DNA from: Phlebotomus papatasi
Taxonomy: Eukaryota; Arthropoda; Insecta; Diptera; Psychodidae
Direction of reading: 5' to 3'
Assembly: GCF_024763615.1 (NCBI RefSeq)
Contig: NC_077222.1
Location: forward strand, 111,943,417 to 112,007,416
Length of the DNA: 64,000 bases
Shown: one piece after another, positions 1 to 10,685 of the stretch
Layout of the letters: each line of letters starts with the position of its first letter
How positions within the stretch are numbered: the stretch's first letter is position 1
The notes under the pieces: model-generated
What the model was told of the DNA's origin: nothing
What the model saw: only the letters and a program-made list of their open reading frames with translations
The model's database searches: none
Translations under genes and position numbers: made by a program

Positions 1-11
1 TCCCAGCGAAC
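1..11 (-). CDS. Upf1: Upf1 coding exon 3, first 11 bases only
   Basis: Read on the minus strand, the window ends TTAG|GTTCGCTGGGA. Joined in phase 0 to exon 2 this gives ENIE-VRW-(D/E), exactly the family continuation (VRWD in human). The exon is cut by the window edge. Confidence 0.85.
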
Positions 12-2351
12 CTAAATAATTTTTATTGGAAATGTAACAGGAACAGAAAAAGGTAAGCTCTTGTATTGGAAATATTAATTTAAAATCAGATACAGTAAAA
101 TAAAATCTAGGTAAATTTGAACGGATTTCAATTGGATATGAATCTGCAAAACCAGGAAAGAACCGGTAATTGTTTTTTTTCGATATGGAATTGTAATTAT
201 TTTACTCCTAAATAATTTCAGGAATTATTTTGAAATGAATTTTGAATCGGATTATATAGGTTATGAATCGTTATCGATAAAATCGAATTTCTCTTGATAA
301 TTACCAAATTACTAACTATAAGGATGTTTAATTAAATAAATCTAGGATATTTTTTTGTAGGAGCTTAATTAATTTCTGACCTAATATATTTTTGATCAAA
401 AAATCATGAAATTGGTTTACTGCAAGTGTTACGGTCTGGAAAGGGTTAATTGTGGTGCTTAAAGTTAATATGGATAAAACAGAGGATGTGTTCCATTTTC
501 ACTCTAAAAGCTTCACAAATTAATATGATTACCAGAATGTCTCGTAAAAATAAAACGAAAACCATTGTCATGTGCGTTAATTGCTAAATCTTTGAAAAAA
601 AAATTGGATAAGAGAATCTTTTAAGTGCCTTACCTCAATGTTTTCTTGAGTCTGGGACTCCTTCAGACGTTTATCGTAGTCCGCCTCGAGTTTAACTAGT
701 GGCCCAAAGACATTCTGGTACTGATATCCATCGTCGTAACGCAACTGAACCTGAGCGGGCTCCTTATCAATTCCCGGCTTCTCGAGATCCTGAAAAGTTG
801 CTTCCACGTTGTCCTTCCATAATTCTTCTAACTTGTTGATTTGAGCCGCTGAAATCTGCCTGGCTCGCATCTGTTCCTGTTCCGTGGGCACTTTGACCAG
901 CCACGACAGGAAGCAGCGATCGGAAATTAGCGGCTTCCACTGCTCCTGATCCCAATTCATGTCCTTCAGGCTGTTCTGAGCAGCACATGGCTGGCGACAG
1001 AGCAACACAACCACAGAATCAGCTTTGGCCGGGATGAAGCCCAGAACAAAGACATTTCGGACACCACAGGAATAGCACTCGAGGACAGTTTCGCCCAGGG
1101 GCCCATCACTATGCAAAGTGACCTCACGATGCTTGGCCCGGACTAAGTGGTTGACAATGTGTGATCCGGAAGTGCTTCCACGTCCATTGCAGAACCACTT
1201 CTTGCAGATGTTGCACATGACCACAGTACTTGGCTCATGAATGCCACAGTATTTACAGGCATGAGCTGGAAGGTCCTGGTTTGATGAAAGAAAGGCGTCG
1301 TCGTCTTCCTCCTCAAATTGCAAGTCACTTATTCCACCCACCAAGGCAGACACCTTGGTGCCCATTTCCAAGCGCTTCCCAAATCCATTTACCTGAACAC
1401 ACATTAAAAATAATTTTAAATTTTTGAGGATAACGCTAAATGATTAAGCCCAAGTGATGAATTAGTAGGGAAACATAAGACAAATTATTTTCTCTCCTGA
1501 CTTATAAATCTTCACAATGCTCTAAGCCAGACTTGTCGAGAGACGGTTTTAGTGAGAAACTGTTGGAAAAGTAGTTTAATTATTATTTTGATTGTAATTT
1601 TCCTAAGCCGTCTCTCGACTTAAGCTGTAGATGTAGCTAGCACGTAAGTCTCGGGAAGTTCCTCGGCCGGTGGTTAGAAATAGTCGGATGATTTTTCCCT
1701 TGTTTACCTATGTCGTATAGTTAAGAGAGTTAACTTGGGAAGAAATTTGAAAGGAGGACGAATGTAGAATAGATTTTTTTTGGTATGAAATTAGGAAGTA
1801 GTGAAGACATCGGAGCACTACCGATCTAGTCAAAAAACATCCTTGTCACAAGGAGTATCACTCATATTAAGCATTTCGGAGATTATACACCCTAAACAAA
1901 TGGGAACTTGAGCTCTTTTGTCGTGTTTAGTAGTCATACTTCCGGCTTACTGCTAATCTTTATTATAATGCAAAATTTTATCAAGCAGAACAGGAGATTC
2001 TAACCCCATTTTCTTGAAGACTTACTGCGATAAAAATTCTTGGAGAAAAGGCTTTTTAATAGCTTGTATACTAATCACTGAACGATTATATTAATCCTCA
2101 AGCAACAATTTAATAAAAAAAATGCACTTTTCTCCCTCTAGTCCCGGAAATCAAATTAATGCAGAGTTTACCTGACTTGTCGATGGCCCAGCTAAATTGT
2201 CCAGCTGGGAACCCTGCGTTTGACTCTGCGAGGGTACAGTGAAGTCTCGGAAGTCAAAATCCGTGCCCTGGGTGTCAGCCCCAATGAGGTCTTCTTCAGT
2301 GTCCAGAAAAGTCAAACTCTGGGAATTTGGTCCGTACGTGTCCACACTCAT
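1..2351 (-). CDS. Upf1: Upf1 RNA helicase, N-terminal part (gene runs off left edge)
   Basis: UPF1 is the ATP-dependent RNA helicase at the centre of nonsense-mediated mRNA decay in the cytoplasm; its N-terminal CH domain binds UPF2 and restrains the helicase. Three exons are visible on the minus strand: 2351-2172, 1392-634 and 11-1, with GT-AG introns, all joined in phase 0. Together they encode 316 residues plus two bases. The protein starts MSVDTYGPNSQSLTFLD, matching the animal UPF1 start. The cysteine/histidine-rich CH domain runs from about residue 102 to 260, with C106, C109, C120, C128, H138, H142, C166, C169, C192 and C196 as likely zinc ligands, and the hallmark stretches FCNGRG, SGSHIVNHLVRAK, GPLGETVLECY and ADSVVVLLCRQPC. 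The Gly-rich insert seen in human UPF1 after the acidic N-terminus is essentially absent. The helicase core lies outside the window. Identification is firm; only the 5' third is present. Confidence 0.97.
12..633 (-). other. Upf1 intron 2
   Basis: A 622-base AT-rich intron between the GTAAGG donor (633) and the AG acceptor (13-12). I see no repeat or ORF of note in it. Confidence 0.85.
634..1392 (-). CDS. Upf1: Upf1 coding exon 2 (CH zinc-binding domain)
   Basis: 253 codons. The acceptor is TTTTTAATGTGTGTTCAG read on the minus strand, and the donor is GAG|GTAAGG at 634/633. It carries an acidic linker (FEEEDDDAF), the whole CH domain and the following conserved stretch CFLSWLVKVPTEQEQMRARQ ... 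INKLEELWKDN ... YQYQNVFGPLVKLEADYDK, ending KESQTQENIE. This matches the family without gaps. Confidence 0.97.
1393..2171 (-). other. Upf1 intron 1, with a 12-bp inverted repeat
   Basis: A 779-base intron. It holds the inverted repeat GTCGAGAGACGG (1535-1546) / CCGTCTCTCGAC (1608-1619), perfect over 12 bp with a loop of about 61 bases and weaker pairing outside. The rest is featureless. Confidence 0.85.
2172..2351 (-). CDS. Upf1: Upf1 coding exon 1
   Basis: Sixty codons from ATG (2351-2349) to a CAG codon followed by the donor GTAAAC. The open frame extends four codons upstream but has only a GTG there, and the family starts at MSV-, so 2351 is chosen. The product is the acidic, Ser/Gln-rich unstructured N-terminus (FLDTEEDLIGADTQGTDFDF, then SQSQTQGSQ). 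Such SQ/TQ motifs are where SMG1 phosphorylates UPF1 in other animals; that they are targets here is inference. Confidence 0.95.
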
Positions 2352-3724
2352 TTTCCCTTGCACTTTTGTTACAATTTTCTGAAATTTTCCACGGTTACTC
2401 AGTTAATTGCGCACAATCTCCTCCTTGCCCAATACTCACAGGTCTTGCAGGTGCGAATATATCTGCAAATCTCGAATGGTATCACTGAGAAAATGTGATT
2501 TTTCATCCAGAAAAAAAGAGCCCACAAAGCACCACACAAATTTTTCCTGTCAAGTGTCTTTCTCAGAAATGTCCCTCGGAATGTCCAATGGAATTCTCCT
2601 TTTCGGAATATTTCGCGATGAGAAAAAATTCCGGAAAGATCGTAGCAAGTGCAACCAACTTCATTCCAAATAAACAACGATGGTGGAGTGGTTGTGTCGT
2701 GGAGTGAATTGTGCCTAAAAATTGCGGAATCTCTGTCTGTAATCTCAAATAAAAGGTAAGAAATTGCTTCTTAAACTCCTCAAAATCTCCAACACGCAAA
2801 AAAATCGCGATGATTTCAGTGAAAGTGGATGAAAAATCAATGGAAAGTTGAATCGCCTGTTGCACATCAGCCAGACAAGTCATATGTGCATTGTTTTTCG
2901 GAATTCGCGCGAACATAAATAAATGGCGAAAATGATTATTTTTGGACCTGCCAAGACAAAAAGCAACCCAAAAACAATCACCCTGCTCCTTTTCCTACAA
3001 ATTTAATGCGATAATATACCTCCCAGGTTCCTCTTCGACGTGCATATAGGGCACTTTTGCTAGAAATTCGCGAGAAATGAGTGAAAATAGGTAAAAATTC
3101 TGATGCTGTGGGTATTCACTCCCCCTCCAAGACGTTTTTGTGTAATTGAGTTTGTGGGGAAAAATGCGAATGTTTACATAATCGGCGAAATTAAAATTGC
3201 TTTTGTGCAGATGTTCTTCCATCCAAAGCCTCGTCCTTCCCACCATAAAGCGGAAGAGATGAAATGGAATAATTGGTCTCAATTATTTTCTCAAGACACA
3301 CTAAAATTATTTTTGTCATTTCTACTATTTTGGGAAAATTGGGGGCTGAGTGGCGTTAAAGAGGGATCAGGTTTCGAAAAAATACTAGGTGGCTCCCCAG
3401 GGCGTGATAATACAAATAGAACACCATCCACTTCCGGTCACGACTATTTAATTTTGAGGGACATCCAGGAAGTATCGTTTTCGTGTACAGCTTCCTCAAG
3501 GGGTTTGTAATTTAGTTGGGTGGCGTACTATAGGATGATATTCTTTAGTTGCTTCTTGTGAGATTTGTGTATTGACTATTTTAGATGTATAAGCTGTGCA
3601 TTTTAAAATGTATTTTATATTTCTATATTTTTAAAATGTACAACATTTTCATACAGTTTATATGGGGAAAAAAGAAAAATAACAAAATATTAGAGACCAG
3701 ATTAATTTAATTAATTGAAAGTTA
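2352..3724. other. Upf1 leader / promoter region, several open frames of uncertain meaning
   Basis: This must hold the Upf1 5' UTR and promoter. It is less AT-rich than its surroundings and is open in several frames on both strands (for example 3103-3510 plus, 2995-3282 minus), which by itself is not evidence of coding. A good donor-like site AAAAG|GTAAGA sits on the plus strand at about 2755, so a divergent noncoding first exon is possible. No clear TATA box was found. Confidence 0.4.
2563..2916 (-). CDS. Unrecognised 117-codon ORF upstream of Upf1
   Basis: I do not recognise this protein. It begins MFARIPKNNAHMTCLADVQQ, has a second Met at codon 12, and its middle (IDFSSTFTEIIAIF, then GDFEEFKKQFLTFYLRL) has a protein-like mix of residues with possible amphipathic helices; the last third looks less protein-like. 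It ends about 210 bases before the Upf1 start on the same strand, so it could be a small gene, an ORF in a long Upf1 leader, or chance. The plus strand is also open here, which weakens the case. Confidence 0.2.
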   Translation of the reverse strand: MFARIPKNNAHMTCLADVQQAIQLSIDFSSTFTEIIAIFLRVGDFEEFKKQFLTFYLRLQTEIPQFLGTIHSTTQPLHHRCLFGMKLVALATIFPEFFLIAKYSEKENSIGHSEGHF

Positions 3725-3861
3725 TGCACAATAACTTATTTTGCAAGCATGTTTTTTTATCTCAATAAGAGCGACTGAGATCTAGATCTAGTCATCTCTC
3801 TCAATCTTGTAGGCAATGCCTATGTTTTTTAGGCATTTATAAACAAAAGTTATTATGTGCT
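3725..3861. repeat. Palindromic MITE, copy 1 (GCACAATAACTT ends)
   Basis: The left end GCACAATAACTTATTTTGCA is matched, inverted, by the right end at about 3843-3861. The centre is near-palindromic (GAGATCTAGATCTAGTCATC). No coding capacity. It is the first of three tandem relatives, all degenerate. Confidence 0.6.
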
Positions 3862-3994
3862 GCACACGTAGCTTTCCAAGATACCGAAAAATTTTTCTAG
3901 AATATAATTTGAAGAAGGTTTACAGTTCTTAAACATAAATGCCAACGTAGTATCTTACAAATATGATAGTTATTTTTAGATTAACCATAATGCC

Positions 3995-4137
3995 CAACGC
4001 ACAATAACTGTTTGTTTTGAAAACATGTTTTAGGTAGACATTTCAGTGAGAAGAATACAACCTAAATTTAGTCATCTTACTCACTCTCATAGGCAATTTC
4101 GAAAACATGTTTACTAAATAAAGCTTATTTTGCGTTG
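3995..4137. repeat. Palindromic MITE, copy 2 (CAACGCA ends)
   Basis: The best preserved copy: it starts CAACGCACAATAACTG and ends TTATTTTGCGTTG, with AAAACATGTTT repeated in inverted form inside both ends and TGAG/CTCA-rich arms around a central TAGTCATC. It is 143 bases with no ORF. No clear target-site duplication was seen. Confidence 0.7.
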
Positions 4138-4149
4138 AAAAATTTTTTT

Positions 4150-4222
4150 AACGCACAATAACTTTTGTTTGTAAACATAAATTTTACGTTTTAATGAGAG
4201 TGAATGAAATCTAGAAATAATA
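4150..4222. repeat. Palindromic MITE, copy 3, left half only
   Basis: It starts AACGCACAATAACTTTTG and includes the TAAACAT and GAGAGTGAATGAAATCTAGA segments of the family, then stops. The right half is missing. Confidence 0.55.
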
Positions 4223-4374
4223 TTTATTTTTTAGCGTCCATTTTGGATCTTATAAAATGCAAAATTCATACATTGTCAACATTGATATATTTGACTGTTT
4301 CCTATCCTCTCAATCTACGCCCTTTTTGTCTTCTTTCAGAATTTCGTTTCTATCTTCCCTGCCTTTTACAATTA

Positions 4375-4701
4375 CAGTGCCCGCTTTGTAATCCGGATGA
4401 TTGGGAGACAATATGACAGATGTCCGCTTCGTAATCCGGATGGATTTTTTGAATTTGTTCAACGTCTCGCAAATATAATACAAGTTTTTTTGTAGAAATA
4501 GAATAAAAGTTTTAAAAAAGATTAAATAGACGTAATTAGAGAATTCTATGCTATTATACTTCGTTTATTAAACAAAAACATCACAGGATAATTCATTTTC
4601 ATTGCTGAACACACATGCATACATGATCTCAAAATTATTTTAAATGTAACCGTCGATAACTCGTCCGGATTACGGCGATCCGGATTAGAGAGCGGGGACT
4701 G
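4375..4701. mobile_element. Pogo/Tc1-like MITE, 327 bp, with TA duplication
   Basis: Terminal inverted repeats: CAGTGCCCGCTTTGTAATCC at the left, and the right end, read inverted, CAGTCCCCGCTCTCTAATCC. Both are flanked by TA (4373-4374 and 4702-4703), the target duplication of the Tc1/mariner/pogo group. A second copy of the subterminal CGTAATCCGGAT occurs near both ends (4429-4440 and, inverted, 4663-4674). There is no transposase, so it is non-autonomous. The end sequence and TA are seen; the pogo assignment is inference. Confidence 0.75.
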
Positions 4702-6184
4702 TATGCAGCACCCTACTAAATCGTCTAATCCTTATCGCTTGTCGTCTTAAGTCGTCTAACCCAGTATTACAAAAGTCGCATTTTTTGTCCCGGTCATTCC
4801 TCCATTTCTCCTATGCTATTTTCTTATATTTATATTGTGCAAGTATTTTTGTCGCATTTCTTTTTTTTTTTCAAAGAAATTTTTCCGATATTTTTCCCTT
4901 TCTCGAACGAATCCATTAGTAGCTTGTACTCATCTGAAAGTGCGTTATATCTCTCCTGAATTACCCATTCATTACTTGAATGTATTTTTAACACTAGTAT
5001 TGGAACATTAGTGAACTTTGTGAACTTTCTATATACGTATTTAAATAATCTGAAATATATTAAATATCTCCCGCTTATTCCAAAACTGAACATGATCTCT
5101 TGATAAACAATGAAGAGATATCTAAAACATTCTTTAGCTGTGAGTCTTCCCATCAATTTTCATTTATATTCAATTAATCACGTATTTACTTAATTCGCTA
5201 CTTGTGCTCGTGCACATCCCACATTTTCTTTCCTCAAGCAATATCATTGGCTTCTCGAGCATCTTAGAATCAATAAAATTGCGGGATTCTGTGGGAAAAA
5301 CTATATAAAAAACATTTACATATATTCTTTTGTATTGTGACGTTGTATAATTCTGTGCCAAAAGTAACGTAAGAGAAGTGCAATTGCGAGAAATGCAAGT
5401 AATTCTAGTGACAAATTTCATTACGATGGGAAATGCATTAATTCAATGTCGATAGAGAGGGGAAGGAGATCTTCTTGCATCTTGAGAAAATTCACTGGAA
5501 CTTCTTCGTGTCATTAGTGTGAGTGGATTTAGTTTTTTTCTCAGGAAAACTAGCGGAGAAATCAATCTCTGGTGGGGACAAATGAGCCCTTGACACCTTG
5601 CCACTGTGATGTTGAGAAAGAGATGTTGTTCTTGTTACTCACATTAAATGAAAAATTTATAATTAAAGCGATGACGCCAACACTTGTGGTTGGGAGTTGT
5701 AAGAGTTTGAACAAATGAATGGAGAAGATGATGTAATGATTGTAGCAGAGTTAGTTGTTGAAATCATGCGTGTCGAGATGCCTTTATGAGCTTTAATGCC
5801 TTATGCTTCATCGATTCTCGCATATAAACCAGAATATATCGTTATTCGTGAAAATCCTTTTAAGCAACAAGTAAAAGTGTCTTCAATTAAAAGCAAAACC
5901 GCAAGCAATCTACACTAACAGTAACGTAGAATTGATTGAAAGAAATTTTTCAGGAAATTACGTGATTTACGTTAAAAGGGGGTACTCAACGTAAATTCTT
6001 ATTGATATAAACTTTAAGAAAAAAAACATAAAAATAAATAAAAGTTGTAGCGAATTTAAAGAACTTTGTAATTGCATTTCGCTTATTGCAATTGATTGAA
6101 GCCAATTAACATTAAATAAAAAAAGAAGACAGTTTTATGAAAATTTGTTCTGCGTGTCAATATTTTTGTTTTTTTTTGTTGTTC
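4702..6184. other. AT-rich spacer, nothing recognised
   Basis: Two minus-strand open frames (4830-5156, 5170-5421) show AT-driven composition and match nothing known to me. No repeats or RNA genes were seen. Confidence 0.5.
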
Positions 6185-7141
6185 TTAACTCTTTCGCGTC
6201 CCACTTTTATTCAGCAGATGAATTCATGTAAAATTGAGTTTTTCCTAATGCTTTATGATCAAATATAATAATTCAGAGAGGAAAAAAATTTTCCATTGCG
6301 TGAAAACTCGGAAAAATCCCGGGTCATATATGACCCTGTTGTCCTCAAGGGAAGTGTATTTACCATTTTCAAAAACTATATTACGGGCTTTCTGAGAGTT
6401 TTTTTGTTTGAAGTTGTTAATTTGGCCAAAACCATGGCAAACTAGATTGCTTTGATGAACACTGTACTCCTGGTGTTCAAGGAATCTTCCTGGAAATCCC
6501 TTGAACAGTCACTGTCACAATATTTTGAGTGGTATTTGGCAAAAATAAACTTATCCACATATTTATTCACACATAATACAATTGCACAATATGAGACGCT
6601 TGCAGAATACTCTAAAATATTGCAAAATATATTATAATTCATCAGATATAAGATGAAATGTCCAGGAGAAAGATGTCCCACCTGCATTTCACAAAGAAAA
6701 ACAATGTCCCAACTACATTTCGCTATAGGTTTGGGACGAAAACACTGTTACCCTTGGGGACTATAGGGTCATATATGACCCGGAAAATTCTACACGCTTT
6801 TCTGGAAAATTGAGAGTAGTTTATTATATCAAAATATGCAATATACAATCTTTGGATATTCTATTTTGTGTTTCTAAAGAACTTTTTGCTGAAAACAATA
6901 AATTAATATAAAAAATTTTGAAAAAGAAAAGTCATTTCACAAAGTTCGAAATTAGTGATTTTTGATCTCAAATATTTTCTTTTCCTGAATATCTGGAGTC
7001 TCGAGAAAATTAGCCAAGAATCTTACATCCTTCTATTATGATGTCGTGCACAAACCGATAGATTTTAATCAATGTAAATAGTCAAAAAAAAAATGTTTTT
7101 TCCCCGGGTCATATATGACCCTAATGACGCGAAAGAGTTAA
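6185..7141. mobile_element. TTAA-flanked piggyBac-like non-autonomous element, 957 bp
   Basis: It begins TTAACTCTTTCGCGTC and ends with the exact inverse GACGCGAAAGAGTTAA, so a 16-bp perfect terminal repeat includes the TTAA target typical of piggyBac. Inside are three exact copies of the 16-bp palindrome GGGTCATATATGACCC (6321-6336, 6766-6781, 7106-7121), one near each end and one in the middle. Only short open frames exist, so no transposase is encoded. A related internal sequence recurs at about 18.92-19.40 kb. Confidence 0.8.
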
Positions 7142-8147
7142 AGGATTATAGCTTATGTTACGCGCGACTCCATTAGTAAATTTTTTAATGTCTGGGCCAT
7201 TAGGATCTAGCAAAAATTATTAACATAAATCTTATAGGTTATTTACACTGCACTCGTTATACTGAAGAAAAAAAATGAATAATTTCCATTGGATAATAAG
7301 TTTTTCTCTGGCGATTCTTCAGTGCTAATTGATGATTCACCATCTTTTGCTTATGTTGTTTTTAAATCCCACTCCCTCTCTTGTCACAAAGCGAGTTTCT
7401 TCCTTGAAGAATGTGACAAACACTTCACGAGTTCATGTGCACTTGTGGCTTAAATACCGTTTTCATTCTGGTGGCCAAGGAGAGGCCCATATGTTGTGAA
7501 ACATCCAACAGTTTTGTTGAACACCGGCGTGCAAATACGCCGAGATTCCGCTGCTTTGCGACGTGGATTCACTACCAATTGGATGTATTTAGTAGGCAAA
7601 ACATTTGTTTTGTTGCCTCTAATCAAAAAAAAAGGTGGATGTGCGACTTTGAACAAACATTACCAGCTGAGTTCACCATTCATTTAATTTAATATCTCAC
7701 ACACACACCTTTTAGCATGGGCCTCTTCTCTTGGAGGTTGCTTCGTCAGCAATCAATTTATTCTCCTTAGTTTCTGTCTTTTGTGAATGTCTTAAAAGTG
7801 AATGGTGCAAACCTGATTTTTCATTTTTCAATGGTTTATCATCTTCTGATGTAACTCAATTGATTTTTGGAATTTAAGTCACGTGTCACATCTCAGATGT
7901 CTTTCCATTTAGCGTCTATTTTTATGACTTTTCATCGGTGAATTACGAGGAGAAGAGATACCGAAATTCATGCAGAGTTGAAATGCAAATCATTTCTCTT
8001 AAATATTAAAATGTTAAACATAAAATTCTTCACTCTCTCTTGTCTTGATTGTTTTGCTGCTTTTGTTGATTCCAAAGTAAGTTGAGGTATTCAGAATTCT
8101 ATTAGACATTGTCAGCCATATTAAAAGTAATTCCTTCCCATTGGTTC
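7142..8147. other. Spacer with a small less-AT-rich island at about 7435-7692
   Basis: The island is open in three frames on both strands (85, 68 and 63 codons), none recognisable. On the minus strand a TATTTAAG box precedes ATG by about 18 bases (near 7433-7452), so a small unknown gene or promoter cannot be excluded. The remainder is AT-rich with nothing seen. Confidence 0.3.
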
Positions 8148-8293
8148 TTAACCCTTTAAAGACGATAGGGTCAAAATTTAGGGGTCAGACAAAATAATTT
8201 TTTCTGACTTTAGACCAAAACATAACTTTAGATTACCGTAAGAAGAATTTTGTTTTTGGGTCATCGGTGCACCAATCGTCCTTAAAGAGTTAA
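8148..8293. mobile_element. TTAA-flanked short MITE, 146 bp
   Basis: Starts TTAACCCTTTAAAGACGATA and ends AATCGTCCTTAAAGAGTTAA; the ends are imperfect inverted repeats that include TTAA. It is the same family as 19897-20015 and the relic at 29945-30088. No ORF. Confidence 0.7.
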
Positions 8294-8410
8294 TTCATCT
8301 GTGTACGTAAATCCAGTAAATGGGGATTGCGACTGATTGCGAATCAGTCATATAACCATTGTATCCTATGTTTTTCTAAAAAAAAAAAATAGATCTTTTA
8401 ACTGATGCGA

Positions 8411-8614
8411 TAATGGGAGTCGGATACCTTTTAATTGGGGCAGCTTTGAAATTGGGCCTTTTCTCCTATTTTTAAATGAAACTGGACCATGATATAATTT
8501 AGCTTCACAAACAAATTGTGAAGCTAAATTACTATGTCTTAATTCTATTTAAAAATACGAGAAAAAAACTCAATTTAAAGCTGCTCCATTTCAAAGGCGC
8601 CCCACTTCCCTGTA
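8411..8614. repeat. TAGGGG-type foldback MITE, degenerate copy
   Basis: Long internal inverted repeat: GCAGCTTTGAAATTGGGC and CTCCTATTTTTAAATG at the left are answered by ATTTAAAAATACGAG and CAATTTAAAGCTGC at the right. The central arms AATTTAGCTTCACAA / TTGTGAAGCTAAATT form a perfect 15-bp hairpin. The terminal TAGGGG has decayed (CTTCCCTGTA at the right). Confidence 0.65.
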
Positions 8615-9382
8615 GTACTTTTGAGGTGCAGAGTCTTAGTCATGAGTTCGAGCATTTTTCAAAGCATGAGACGCCGCTTTACCACCCCTTTTTTTAACCA
8701 CAAGTTAAGTTGAGTTGTTTCTTAATTAAAGTTGTTTATTTCATTTTAGTTACCTGTTTTTAAGCAGTGTTTTCTGGTACAATCATCTGAAAACGAAATA
8801 TCCACACTAATCTCTCATCTAAAATTATCCCATCTTCAATTTAGTTCAAAAGATTTATCTCTGAATGACTCTTAACAACATTTGGAATTCATTGTGAGAC
8901 ACTGTTGCGTGCTTTATGGCCTTAAGTATTTGACTAGTATTTCAAGAGAAGAGACACGAAAGTAGATGATTGTTTTACAATGAATATTTTTCCATTTATA
9001 AAAATGTCTCATATGAAAAGATTTTAGGTAAAAAAGCCATTTATGGATTTAAAATAATACTGGTACAAGTTTGCACAATTCCTCAATGTCTTTCGGCATT
9101 GTCCGTACACAACTACAATTCATCAGGGACATTTGATTGTCAAATGGGCTTCATAAAGAAGATAGAGCAGAAAAATGATGTCACAAGTTGTTTGGTGACA
9201 GAGCAATAATTGAGGGAGTCTATTACCATAAAACGTATCTGTTTCGATGATACACTGAGAATAATTCGGCTGAAAAATGCATAAATTGGGGTTGGTTTAA
9301 ACGCCAAAAATATGGGTTTCAAAATCCGAACGTGTTATACGACTATAAGAAAAACAGGAATTAACTGTTGAAATCTCGAAAG

Positions 9383-9602
9383 TAGGGGGAGGTGGGGCTA
9401 CTTTGAGCTGTGGGGCTACATTTTTATACGATTTTTCGCCCATTTTTAAATGAAGATGGACTTTACAAATATTTTATTTACATCCACAATTGTTTTGTCT
9501 ATCCGAATTAGATCTAGTTAAAACCCAGTTCCCTTTACAAATATGCGAAAAGGTCGTATAACAATGTAGCCCCACAACTCAAAGTAGTCCCATCTCCCCC
9601 TA
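9383..9602. repeat. TAGGGG-type foldback MITE, 220 bp
   Basis: Ends TAGGGGGAGGTGGGGCTACT and, inverted at the right, TAGGGGGAGATGGGACTACT. It shares the internal CCATTTTTAAATGAA segment with the copies at 8411, 48103 and 55632. No ORF. Confidence 0.75.
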
Positions 9603-10685
9603 ATTAGATAGATAGATAGAGATTCAGATACAGATAGAGTCATTCAGGGATATTAATTGCACATGCCGTTTTTTATATATTTTAAAGAACATCAAGATTA
9701 GCGTTAAACCTTTGATTTGATTCGTGCTAAACCCTTTAAAAAACAGATTGCTCACAAGTGATCGGAAAAAATAATTTTTCGGATTAAATAATTTTTTGAT
9801 TATACTGAAAAAAGAAGATTTAGTAAACTATTTTTCTTTTGTCTTCGGGACCCATATCTAAAGCAATTCATATATAAAATATAAACATAAGTCTTGTATT
9901 AGCATCAAATTTTAACGTATAATTAATGGATTCTTGTATTATTTTTGGTGTAAGTATAATCCTCATTTTTACACGTAATTTTAAACACCATCGACCAAAC
10001 AATTTTTCTCAGCGTGTATGAAAGGGGGTGACAGGGAACATCACAGGTGGAAATGGTTTTTAATACCATTTGTTTAGGGAGACCCTTTCTCCCACAATTT
10101 ATGTCCTGAAATCGATTGAATATCGTTAAATTTTTCACCGTGATCAACAATTGTGGGAAAAACTGATTGTATCTGCATCATCATCATTGTACTGTAGATG
10201 CGATTAATGAATTGGAAAGTTATAGTGATTTATTGATTTTAATATAATTTTTCTCAATTGCTAAATGAAAACTAACTCTTCAATAACAATTTGTCGCAAT
10301 ATCGCATTATTATTCCAATGAAGACTCTAAGAGTGAACCTGTTGATTTTAATTCTTTCTTTCAACTTTATAAGGTCTTTTATTTTCTCGACAAGTCAGTA
10401 AAACACGAAAGTGAATTTGAAAAAGACAAAAACAATTAAATGTATTCAACTCAAAAACCTTCAGCTGTTTTTTTGGACACAATAACAATGGAAGAAAAAC
10501 GTGACTATGGCGTGTTTTTTAAAGTACCTTCTGTAATTTACTTAATTTTTTATCAGCGTGCAATAAAAAAAATGGCAGAAAACTGACACATTTTGAGTAA
10601 TAGTCATATTTTTAATTATAGTTTTGTTTAAAGAACTTTCAGAAACTGAGGATTTTAATGTTTGTCTGTTAAGTCAGTAAGATTA
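9603..10685. other. AT-rich spacer with a short GATA microsatellite
   Basis: Bases about 9606-9622 are AGAT/GATA repeats. Otherwise AT-rich DNA with no recognisable gene. Confidence 0.5.

Noticed and set aside
3103..3510. 135-codon plus-strand ORF
   Set aside because: No recognisable family, an overlapping open frame on the other strand, and no splice or start context; likely chance in less AT-rich DNA.
9606..9622. GATA microsatellite as a regulatory array
   Set aside because: Too short and simple to mean more than a microsatellite.
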